Below are positions 1 through 5,472 of a stretch of 5,472 nucleotides of DNA, piece after piece (position 1 is the stretch's first letter; the number at the start of each line of letters is the position of its first letter). The position numbers were made by a program, and so were the translations under genes. The stretch covers positions 1 to 5,472 of the forward strand of contig JAHELX010000451.1 in the NCBI GenBank assembly GCA_024643945.1. Reading direction: 5' to 3'. The DNA is from Anaerolineales bacterium (GTDB lineage: Bacteria > Chloroflexota > Anaerolineae > 4572-78 > NAK82). Under the pieces are notes generated by a model. The model had not been told where the DNA came from and made no database searches. It worked only from the letters and a program-made list of their open reading frames with translations.

Positions 1-22
1 AGGGCAGGCTTATTGCTATAGT

Positions 23-42
23 AAAAATAGAGGTTCTCTATT
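23..42 (-). terminator. Possible weak intrinsic terminator after pstB
   Basis: Positions 26-32 (AATAGAG) and 36-42 (CTCTATT) form a perfect 7-bp inverted repeat around a 3-base loop. Read on the minus strand, the stem runs directly into a run of five T (27-23), two of which are shared with the stem. It lies about 57 bases past the pstB stop, where an operon end would be expected. The stem is AU-rich and short, so it would be a weak Rho-independent terminator, and transcription might continue into a gene such as phoU beyond the window. Confidence 0.4.
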
Positions 43-98
43 CTAACCTTTTCCATTATGTCAACTTTCGACTAACTCGAGACTGCCATGTCTCAACT

Positions 99-857
99 CT
101 ATCCAAATCGGCCAGTGATGTAGTCTTCAGTGCGTCGATTACGAGGGGTGACGAAAATTTCGTTGCCGGGCCGATGTTCAATCAGTTCCCCCATCAGGAA
201 GAAAGCCGCGTAGTCGGCTACACGCGCAGCCTGCTGGATGCTGTGCGGGACGATGACAATGGTGTAGTTTTGCTTCAATTCGAACAGGGACTCTTCCACC
301 TTACCGGTGGAGATCGGATCCAGCCCGGAGGTGGGTTCGTCGAGGAGCAGGACTTCAGGCTCCAAGGCCAGGCTGCGGGCAATGCACAATCGCTGCTGCT
401 GGCCACCCGATAGTGCGTTGGCCGGGTCATCCAGGCGGTCTTTCACTTCTTCCCACAGAGCAGCTTGAGTGAGGCTGCGGACAAGGATATCCTCCTGCCG
501 GGCCCGATCTTGCACACCGGCCAGTTTGGGGCCGTATAGAACATTCTCGCGAATGGTGCCGGGCAGAGGCAACGGTAGGGCAAAGACCATACCCACTCGC
601 CGCCGCAAGCTGGTGACGTTGATGCCGGGGGCATAGATGTCTTGCCCATCCAGCAGAATGCGCCCTGACATCTGGGATTCCTCCACCAGGTCATTGAGCC
701 GATTGATAAGTCGCAGCAACGTTGTCTTCCCGCCGCCGGCCGGGCCAAAGACGACTGTGATGGCGTTAGCCGGCACATCGAGCGTCACGTCACGCAGTGC
801 CGGCTTGCCATCGTAGGAATAACTGACGTTTTCGATGCGGACCTTGGGCTCTGTCAT
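99..857 (-). CDS. pstB: Phosphate ABC transporter ATP-binding protein PstB (variant Q-loop)
   Basis: This is the cytoplasmic ATPase that powers phosphate import through PstC and PstA. Counting from the ATG at 857 (252 aa, normal for PstB), it shows Walker A GPAGGGKTT (38-46), signature LSGGQQQR (149-156), Walker B VLLLDE (169-174), D-loop SGLD (177-180) and switch His205. The PstB-typical block IVIVxHxxQQAARVxDYxAFFxxGEL near the C-terminus supports PstB rather than another ABC ATPase. Oddities: the Q-loop glutamine is Ala93 in VFALPLPLPGTI, where PstB normally has VFQKPNPFP; Walker A departs from GPSGCGKST; and the usual THN around the switch His is PHS. An in-frame GTG at 866 would add three residues and overlap pstA. 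I chose the ATG, two bases after the pstA stop. No clear Shine-Dalgarno is visible, which suggests translational coupling. Last gene of the visible operon. Confidence 0.93.
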   Translation of the reverse strand: MTEPKVRIENVSYSYDGKPALRDVTLDVPANAITVVFGPAGGGKTTLLRLINRLNDLVEESQMSGRILLDGQDIYAPGINVTSLRRRVGMVFALPLPLPGTIRENVLYGPKLAGVQDRARQEDILVRSLTQAALWEEVKDRLDDPANALSGGQQQRLCIARSLALEPEVLLLDEPTSGLDPISTGKVEESLFELKQNYTIVIVPHSIQQAARVADYAAFFLMGELIEHRPGNEIFVTPRNRRTEDYITGRFG

Positions 858-859
858 AG

Positions 860-1705
860 TTACCACTGCCGTCGCCGCCGGAAGTAGCTGCGGATGGTTG
901 TCGCCAGGATATTCATTGAAAGGACCAGTGCCAGCAGCACCAACGCCGTGCCATATTGAATTTCCAGCGGCATGCCTGGCACCTGAGTGCTGATGACGTA
1001 AAGATGATAGGGCAAGGCCATCGTCTGATCGAAGGGCGATTGGGGCAAGCGCGGCAGGAAGAAGGCAGCCACGGTGAATAGGATCGGGGCCGTTTCGCCA
1101 GCTGCCCGCAGCAGCCCCAGGATGACGCCGGTGATGATACCGGGCAACGCCTGGGGCAGCACAATGTAGCGGATGCCCTGCCAGCGGGTCCCGCCCAGGC
1201 TGACGATGACGGTGCGAAACTCGGTCGGCACGGTACGCAGCGCTTCCTCGGCGGCACTAATGATGATAGGCAACGTCATAATAGCCAGCGTCAGCGAGCC
1301 GGCCAGGATGGACGTCCCAAATTGCAAAAAGAGCACAAAGAGGCCCAACCCGAATAGCCCATATACCACGGATGGAATCCCGGCCAGGTTAATGATGGCC
1401 AATCGGATGGCCCGGGTGAGCCAGGTGTCACGGGCATACTCAGCCAGGTAAACAGCGCCTCCCACCCCAACCGGAATCGCCGCCAGTGCGGTGCCCAGGG
1501 TAAGCAGCAGCGTGCCAACGATGGCCGGGAAGATGCCTCCTGCTTTCATCCCATCGCGGGGCATGGCGGTGAGGAACTCCCAGCTGATGGCTCCCATACC
1601 CTGCACAACGATGGTACCAATGACAAGCAGAATGGGGACCACTACCACCAGTGCGGTCAGGCTCAGCAGAACAAAACCGAGGCGCTGCGCCAGATAGCGG
1701 TTCAT
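860..1705 (-). CDS. pstA: Phosphate ABC transporter permease PstA
   Basis: Inner-membrane permease subunit that pairs with PstC to form the phosphate channel. The 281-aa protein shows about six hydrophobic segments (near residues 11-34, 58-88, 104-128, 133-151, 186-212 and 251-271). The first is followed by a short loop and the GGIFPAIVGT block typical of PstA. GIPSVVYGLFGL lies at 109-120. The EAA coupling loop, which docks onto PstB, spans about 153-187 (EEALRTVPTEFR, then SLGGTRWQ). RAAGET at 200-205 carries the Arg and Glu conserved in Pst permeases. It ends in a basic tail (RRRRQW). The ATG shares one base with the pstC stop (TGATG) and has a strong Shine-Dalgarno nine bases upstream. 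Its stop lies two bases before the pstB ATG, so all three genes are tightly coupled. PstA and PstC are homologous; the shorter loop after the first membrane segment and the position next to pstB favour PstA. Confidence 0.94.
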   Translation of the reverse strand: MNRYLAQRLGFVLLSLTALVVVVPILLVIGTIVVQGMGAISWEFLTAMPRDGMKAGGIFPAIVGTLLLTLGTALAAIPVGVGGAVYLAEYARDTWLTRAIRLAIINLAGIPSVVYGLFGLGLFVLFLQFGTSILAGSLTLAIMTLPIIISAAEEALRTVPTEFRTVIVSLGGTRWQGIRYIVLPQALPGIITGVILGLLRAAGETAPILFTVAAFFLPRLPQSPFDQTMALPYHLYVISTQVPGMPLEIQYGTALVLLALVLSMNILATTIRSYFRRRRQW

Positions 1706-2601
1706 CAGCGCAGTCCTCCTCGCCGCCGTTTCTTGAAGATCGTGGAAGCGGCTGCCAGGTTGATGCTAAAAGTCAAAAGGAAGAGGATAATGCCAATGCC
1801 AAATAGGGCATGGTAGTGAGTGCTACCCTGGGCCACTTCGCCCATCTCGGCAGCAATGGTAGCAGTCATGGTGCGGGCGGGCCGAAACAGGGAGTCGAGG
1901 GTAAGGGGCATGCGGGCCGCGTTGCCCGTCACCATCATCACCGCCATCGTCTCACCGATGGCACGCCCCATGCCCAACATCACCGCCACGACGATGCCGG
2001 AGCGGGCGGCCGGCACCACAACTCGCCAGATAGTCTGCCATTGGGTGGCTCCCATCGCCAGGCCAGCATCCCGGTAACCCTTGGGCACCGCGTCGAGGGC
2101 GTCTTCGGCCACGCTGATGATGGTCGGCAGGGCCATATAGGCCAGGATGAGGGCACCAGTAAAGGCGGTTAGCCCCGTCGGCACCCCCAGCGTCTCACGG
2201 ACGAGGGGAGCAATCAGCGTCATCCCAAAGAAACCCAGCACTACCGAGGGGATGCCGGCCAGTACTTCGATCATCGGCTTGAGAATTTCGCGCGCCCAGC
2301 CCGGCGCTACCTCGCGCACGAAGACAGCAGTAGCAACCCCCAACGGCACGGCAATGACGACAGCAGTCAGCGTGACTAGAATCGAGCCCAGAATCAGCGG
2401 CAATGTGCCAAACAGATCAAAAGTGGGATACCAGCGCGTACTGAACAGGTTGCTCAGCGGCACATCGAGAAAGACAGGTATGCCCTCCCATAGCAGAAAG
2501 AAGAAGATGAGCAGCACAAAGCCAATGCTGGAGAAGCCCAGCACACGGATGAAAGCTTCTACGACAAACTCGGTCCAGCGAATGCGCAGTGCGTTCTTCA
2601 T
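1705..2601 (-). CDS. pstC: Phosphate ABC transporter permease PstC
   Basis: Inner-membrane permease partner of PstA. Counted from the ATG at 2601 it has 298 residues, with a first membrane segment near 20-38, then a periplasmic stretch with NLFSTRWYPTFDLFGTLPLILGS (51-73), a hallmark of PstC. Further hydrophobic segments lie near 68-96, 110-133, 145-164, 200-225 and 265-288. LAGIPSVVLGFFG is at 114-126. The EAA loop is at about 166-199 (EDALDAVPKGYRDAGLAMGATQWQ). GRAIGETMAV at 212-221 contains Arg213 and Glu217, the charged pair conserved in this family and reported as functionally important in the E. coli homologue. The C-terminal tail is basic (KKRRRGGLR). An in-frame TTG at 2607 would add two residues; ATG is preferred. 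The gene begins nine bases after the pstS stop without a clear Shine-Dalgarno and overlaps pstA by one base. Confidence 0.94.
   Translation of the reverse strand: MKNALRIRWTEFVVEAFIRVLGFSSIGFVLLIFFFLLWEGIPVFLDVPLSNLFSTRWYPTFDLFGTLPLILGSILVTLTAVVIAVPLGVATAVFVREVAPGWAREILKPMIEVLAGIPSVVLGFFGMTLIAPLVRETLGVPTGLTAFTGALILAYMALPTIISVAEDALDAVPKGYRDAGLAMGATQWQTIWRVVVPAARSGIVVAVMLGMGRAIGETMAVMMVTGNAARMPLTLDSLFRPARTMTATIAAEMGEVAQGSTHYHALFGIGIILFLLTFSINLAAASTIFKKRRRGGLR
1715..1721 (-). promoter_or_regulatory. Ribosome binding site of pstA
   Basis: The minus strand reads GAGGAGG, nine bases before the pstA ATG and inside the 3' end of pstC. It is the best Shine-Dalgarno match in the window and fixes the pstA start at 1705. 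Confidence 0.75.
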
Positions 2602-2610
2602 AGGCAAAAT

Positions 2611-3600
2611 CTATTTCAGTGGGACGAAGCCTAGTTTAGACACCAGGACTTGTCCTTCGCTTAGGATCCAATCCAGATAAGCCTTCTCTTCCCCGGTCGG
2701 CTCGCCAGCAGTGTACATGTAGAGCGGGCGTGAGATAGGATACGATCCATCGTTGACTGTCTCAACGGAGGGTAACACGTAAGGTCCAGCGGCATCTCGG
2801 GCCACGGCCAACATTTTCTGATCAGGCGTCACGTAGCCCAAACCGTCGTAGCCGATAGCATTGGGATTCTGGCGCACCTCGGTGCTGATACCTTCGGATG
2901 AGGGCATCAACAACGTGTCCGGCGAAAAGAGCAGGCCGCTCTCATTATCGCCCAGCCGGATCACGTTTTCCAGGAAATAGACATAGGTCCCGGAGTTCGA
3001 CTCGCGGGAGAGGAGGACGATAGGGCGGTCCTCGCCGCCCACCTGGCTCCAGTTAGTGATTTTTCCCGTGTAGATGTCGGAGACCTGCTGCAGCGTGAGC
3101 CTGTCCACCGGATTGGATGGATGGACGACAACAGCGATGGCATCCCGGGCGACCACGAATTCCACTGGGGTGATCCCGTTGGCCTCGGCAGCAGCAATCT
3201 CCTCCGGCTTCATCGCCCGCGAGGCATTGGCGATGTCTACCGTGCCGTTGATCATGGCAGCAATGCCGGTGCCCGACCCGCCACCGGTGACCGAGATGCT
3301 CACCTCAGGCTGCAGCTTCATGTACGCTTCTGCCCAGGCCAGTGCCAGGTTAACCAGGGTGTCAGAGCCCTTGTTCTCGATGGTTTTCGCTGCTTCGGGT
3401 GCGTTGCCGTTCGCAGCCGGCTTCCGCGGGCTGCATGCCGCCAGTGGCCAGGCCAGACTGGTCAAGAGCAAGCTGGTCAAGAGGTACGATACCAGATGGG
3501 AGCTAGTGAACAATCCCCTGGGAGAAGGATGATTGCCTTGCCAGATGTAATGAAATGCCCGAAGGGTGCGGGAGAGGTAGCATAGCGCCAGTCGTATCAC
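2611..3600 (-). CDS. pstS: Phosphate-binding lipoprotein PstS
   Basis: Extracytoplasmic substrate-binding protein that hands phosphate to PstC/PstA. Numbered from the GTG at 3600 (329 aa), a hydrophobic stretch at about 36-55 ends in the lipobox LAAC, so Cys56 is the likely lipidated residue. A short Pro/Ala-rich linker follows. Ligand-site blocks of the PstS-like family then come in order: NKGSDT (76-81), GGGSGTG (106-112), DIANASR (122-128), YTGKITNW (177-184) and SRESNSGT (198-205). The mature region is a usual length. The start is uncertain because the frame has no ATG before residue 94. Candidates are TTG at 3618, GTG at 3600 (GGCGG ten bases upstream) and TTG at 3513, which would leave a compact 27-residue signal peptide. 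The residues before about position 30 (YLSRTLRAFHYIWQGNHPSPRG) do not look like a normal signal peptide and may be untranslated leader. First gene of the pst operon, with its own promoter. Confidence 0.92.
   Translation of the reverse strand: MIRLALCYLSRTLRAFHYIWQGNHPSPRGLFTSSHLVSYLLTSLLLTSLAWPLAACSPRKPAANGNAPEAAKTIENKGSDTLVNLALAWAEAYMKLQPEVSISVTGGGSGTGIAAMINGTVDIANASRAMKPEEIAAAEANGITPVEFVVARDAIAVVVHPSNPVDRLTLQQVSDIYTGKITNWSQVGGEDRPIVLLSRESNSGTYVYFLENVIRLGDNESGLLFSPDTLLMPSSEGISTEVRQNPNAIGYDGLGYVTPDQKMLAVARDAAGPYVLPSVETVNDGSYPISRPLYMYTAGEPTGEEKAYLDWILSEGQVLVSKLGFVPLK
3458..3483. repeat. Short direct repeat inside the pstS signal-peptide region
   Basis: The 11-base word CTGGTCAAGAG occurs at 3458-3468 and again at 3473-3483, a period of 15 bases. 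In the PstS reading frame it gives a duplicated LLTSL-LLTSL in the hydrophobic core of the signal peptide. It is in frame and probably a small tandem duplication. Confidence 0.7.
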
Positions 3601-3648
3601 AGTTATGAATCCGCCCAAGACTGAAGATAGTCCAATGATCCAGAGCCG

Positions 3649-3676
3649 ATTCTAGCAGACATGCCGGGAACGTCAA
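3649..3676 (-). promoter_or_regulatory. Predicted sigma70-type promoter of pstSCAB
   Basis: On the minus strand TTGACG (3676-3671) is separated by 16 bases from TAGAAT (3654-3649), each matching the consensus at five of six bases. A TGC directly before the -10 makes it an extended -10 promoter. Transcription would begin near 3642, giving a leader of about 40 bases to the GTG at 3600. I looked for tandem Pho-box-like direct repeats around the -35 and found none I would defend. The quality of the core elements suggests it does not strictly depend on an activator. Confidence 0.65.
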
Positions 3677-3693
3677 GTTAGGAGGATCCCCTT

Positions 3694-5334
3694 TTAGGGC
3701 CGGACTTCAACGACAACCCCCTCTTCCGCCCATTCATAAAGTGATATGGCGTTTTCCGTGCTGATCAAAATGCAGCCATACGTGACGGGGTGACCCAGGT
3801 CGCCCGTCCAGAGCAAGGTGGAGCCATTGCGCGTGGGGAAGCCGTGAAACCCATTCATGAAATCGGAGGTAGGCACCGGACGGTAAATGCCCATAAAATA
3901 AGGCATCCACAAATTCCAATTACTGGCATAGGCATCAGGCTCGTGGGTTTGAACCTGGAACACACCCGGCGACGTGGGACTGGATGATATCCCGGTGCTA
4001 AGCGGCCATTCCCACTTGAGGCTCCCGTTCTCATAAACCCACATTTTCTGCTGGCTGAGGCTGACCACGATCCGCTTATTCTCTACCACCGGCAGCGGCA
4101 GAAGCACATCCGGCGAAGGGACCGTCAAGACCTGACCAGTATAGAGGGCGTCTCCCACTCCCGGATTCGCCTCTTGAATCCAGGGGTAAGGGATGCCGTA
4201 ATCGCGGGCGATGCTGGACAAAGTCTCGCCCGACTGGACGATGTGTTGCCGGGAGTGGTGATAAATGCGCACGCGCACATCTGAACTGTGAGTCGCGACG
4301 GCATCTTTGATGGCGGTAGTCCCTTCGCCCAAATCCAGATAACGATCAGAGCCGAGCACTGCCGCCTGCGCATCCAGGAACGTCCGTGCTTTCTCTGTAT
4401 TCAGTTCCCAATTGAGCCCGGTCGACACATCGGGATCAATACTCAGCGACAACCACGCACCCCACACGTCCAGCCCAATTGTCCACATCTGCGTCTGATC
4501 GGTAATGGGATCATAGGCTTGAATGGTCAGTGAATTGGCCAACAATTGATTGGCCTGGGCAACAACGCCGCTGGTATCGGTGACGGCCGGTTGTACCGGC
4601 ACCATTACCAGGTTTAAGCGACCCTGGTTGATGACCTGGGCCTCATTCTGTTCCAGCCAGGCCACCGTCGCCGTCACATCCAGGGCGCGCCCGGAAGCGG
4701 CCGGGGTTGCTTCAACACGTCCGTCCACCACCTGCAAGCCAGCATCCACTGGAAGCACGTCAACTTGGGGCGCTAAAGCCTGCAAATTAGCTTCGGCAAT
4801 GGTGGGGTCAATTCTCCAGACAGGGGCGATATCGATGCGGCCTTTCGCCTTGAGCACATCTTTGAGCGTTGCCAGCGAACGCCCTTGTTGGTAGGCAATC
4901 TGAGCTGTCGCTTCCGCGTCTAGCATCATGCCTAACATCGGCGGGGTGACTGACCAGGTGGTGTCGCCGCCATCCAGAATGACGGTCCGGGCCCCCCAGT
5001 TATGCTGCAAGAGAGTGACGACCTCGGCCTTACGCTTGCCGCCTAACTCGACGCCCAACGCCTGGACGCCAGGCATGATCAAATCGCTGCGGTAGAGTAA
5101 GGCCAACGTGATCGCTGCCATGGCGGCAAGAGCCAACAGCGCCAGGCTCCCAGCCACCAAAACCAGGCCCCAATGCCCCCAGTCCAACCCGTGAGGAGAT
5201 GGCTGCGGTCGCGACCAGGCTGGCAAAGCTTCTGTTGGAGCGTCCGGCATGCTGGACGTACGGGAATGCGTAGGAGGGTGCATAGGAGACACCGGTAACG
5301 TCGGTTTTGATGATCCGGCTGGTTTGAATGACAT
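3694..5334 (-). CDS. Membrane-anchored L,D-transpeptidase (YkuD) with LysM and peptidoglycan-binding domains
   Basis: Likely cell-wall enzyme of 546 aa that cross-links or modifies peptidoglycan outside the membrane. Residues 1-53 are a Pro/Ser-rich cytoplasmic tail, and 54-81 form one membrane helix. Residues about 85-155 resemble a peptidoglycan-binding-4 domain (MPGVQALGVELGGK; later WSVTPPMLGMMLDAEAT). A second similar unit spans about 176-250, and a looser third spans 255-345. A LysM domain covers about 364-406 (HIVQSGETLSSIARDYGI to GQVLTVP). The YkuD domain spans 420-546, with His497 in FHGFP and nucleophile Cys521 in TYGC. The residue before GC is Tyr519 instead of the usual His, and the His-to-Cys spacing is somewhat long. 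The ATG at 5334 has GAGGG only three bases upstream; ATGs at 5283 and 5250 would shorten the tail but have no better site. Its link with the downstream pst genes is by position only. Confidence 0.88.
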   Translation of the reverse strand: MSFKPAGSSKPTLPVSPMHPPTHSRTSSMPDAPTEALPAWSRPQPSPHGLDWGHWGLVLVAGSLALLALAAMAAITLALLYRSDLIMPGVQALGVELGGKRKAEVVTLLQHNWGARTVILDGGDTTWSVTPPMLGMMLDAEATAQIAYQQGRSLATLKDVLKAKGRIDIAPVWRIDPTIAEANLQALAPQVDVLPVDAGLQVVDGRVEATPAASGRALDVTATVAWLEQNEAQVINQGRLNLVMVPVQPAVTDTSGVVAQANQLLANSLTIQAYDPITDQTQMWTIGLDVWGAWLSLSIDPDVSTGLNWELNTEKARTFLDAQAAVLGSDRYLDLGEGTTAIKDAVATHSSDVRVRIYHHSRQHIVQSGETLSSIARDYGIPYPWIQEANPGVGDALYTGQVLTVPSPDVLLPLPVVENKRIVVSLSQQKMWVYENGSLKWEWPLSTGISSSPTSPGVFQVQTHEPDAYASNWNLWMPYFMGIYRPVPTSDFMNGFHGFPTRNGSTLLWTGDLGHPVTYGCILISTENAISLYEWAEEGVVVEVRP

Positions 5335-5432
5335 AGTCCCTCAAGTTCTCGACATACTTCTCCGTGGATGGACCTGTCCCTTGATAAATTTGTGTACTTT
5401 AGCGCATGGCCAGGACAGGCACGCTTGTACTC
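5335..5432 (-). other. Leader of the transpeptidase gene with a long-range inverted repeat
   Basis: About 98 bases lie between the predicted transcription start and the ATG. Within it CCTGTCC at 5373-5379 and GGACAGG at 5413-5419 form a perfect 7-bp inverted repeat with a 33-base loop. The loop is AT-richer on one side. No known riboswitch was recognised and no ORF of note was seen. Confidence 0.3.
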
Positions 5433-5438
5433 AGCGCC

Positions 5439-5467
5439 AGTATAGCATAAAAGGATGCCGCTGTCAT
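5439..5467 (-). promoter_or_regulatory. Predicted sigma70-type promoter of the transpeptidase gene
   Basis: The minus strand carries ATGACA (5467-5462), a 17-base spacer and TATACT (5444-5439), each five of six to consensus with the optimal spacing. TGC immediately precedes the -10, making an extended -10 element. The predicted start is near 5432. This is the best promoter match in the window. Confidence 0.7.
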
Positions 5468-5472
5468 CAGAT

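Noticed and set aside
79..94. GAGAC/GTCTC inverted repeat just after the pstB stop as a terminator.
   Set aside because: Five base pairs with a 6-base loop and no T tract. The element at 23-42 is the better candidate.
1810..2680. Long plus-strand open frames (120, 85 and 177 codons) antisense to pstC.
   Set aside because: Low-complexity, Met/Thr/Arg/His-rich translations typical of GC-rich antisense shadows; the minus-strand frames give full-length, motif-complete Pst proteins.
3503..3583. A 26-codon minus-strand ORF starting at ATG 3583 in another frame, inside the pstS 5' region, as a possible leader peptide.
   Set aside because: No Shine-Dalgarno before the ATG and no recognisable regulatory composition. 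It overlaps the possible coding frame of pstS and is short enough to occur by chance.
3649..3693. A Pho box near the pstS promoter.
   Set aside because: Two CCTAA words occur just upstream of the -35 but with a 16-base period, not the 11-base spacing of known Pho-box repeats.
3681..3699. Small hairpins around the transpeptidase stop (CCCT-AAA-AGGG and an imperfect GGATCC-centred palindrome) as a terminator.
   Set aside because: Stems are only 4-5 bp, mutually exclusive, and not followed by a T run on the minus strand.
4550..4894. Plus-strand open frame of 114 codons antisense to the transpeptidase.
   Set aside because: No recognisable domain, and the composition (Ser/Thr/Ala rich) mirrors the opposite coding strand.

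Overview
The window holds five co-oriented genes, all on the minus strand. In the direction of transcription they are a membrane-anchored LysM/YkuD L,D-transpeptidase-like protein, then a complete high-affinity phosphate importer in the order pstS, pstC, pstA, pstB. The plus strand shows only frame shadows of these genes. No RNA gene, CRISPR array, insertion sequence or phage feature was recognised.

Organism: a bacterium with fairly GC-rich DNA. The lipobox PstS, the PstB variant in which the Q-loop glutamine is replaced inside an FALPLPLPGTI-like segment, and the transpeptidase with peptidoglycan-binding-4-like repeats, LysM and a YkuD domain ending in a TYGC motif all resemble proteins I associate with Chloroflexota (Anaerolineae-like). 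That assignment is an inference from protein style; no marker gene is present.

Layout, following transcription: 5472-5335 is a leader with a very good sigma70-type extended -10 promoter; 5334-3694 is the transpeptidase; 3693-3601 is a short gap with a second extended -10 promoter; 3600-2611 is pstS; 2601-1705 is pstC; 1705-860 is pstA; 857-99 is pstB; 98-1 is a tail with a possible weak intrinsic terminator. The four pst genes are packed with gaps of 9 nt or less, or overlap by one base, so they are almost certainly one transcript. No phoU, phoR or phoB lies inside the window.

Function: PstS, a predicted lipoprotein, captures phosphate outside the membrane. PstC and PstA form the channel. 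PstB hydrolyses ATP to drive import. The upstream wall enzyme has its own promoter, so its link with phosphate uptake is positional only. The region is mostly ordinary housekeeping. The points worth a second look are the unusual PstB ATPase motifs, the His-to-Tyr change beside the transpeptidase nucleophile, the unclear start of pstS (no in-frame ATG) and the paired extended -10 promoters. I see no convincing new biological system.
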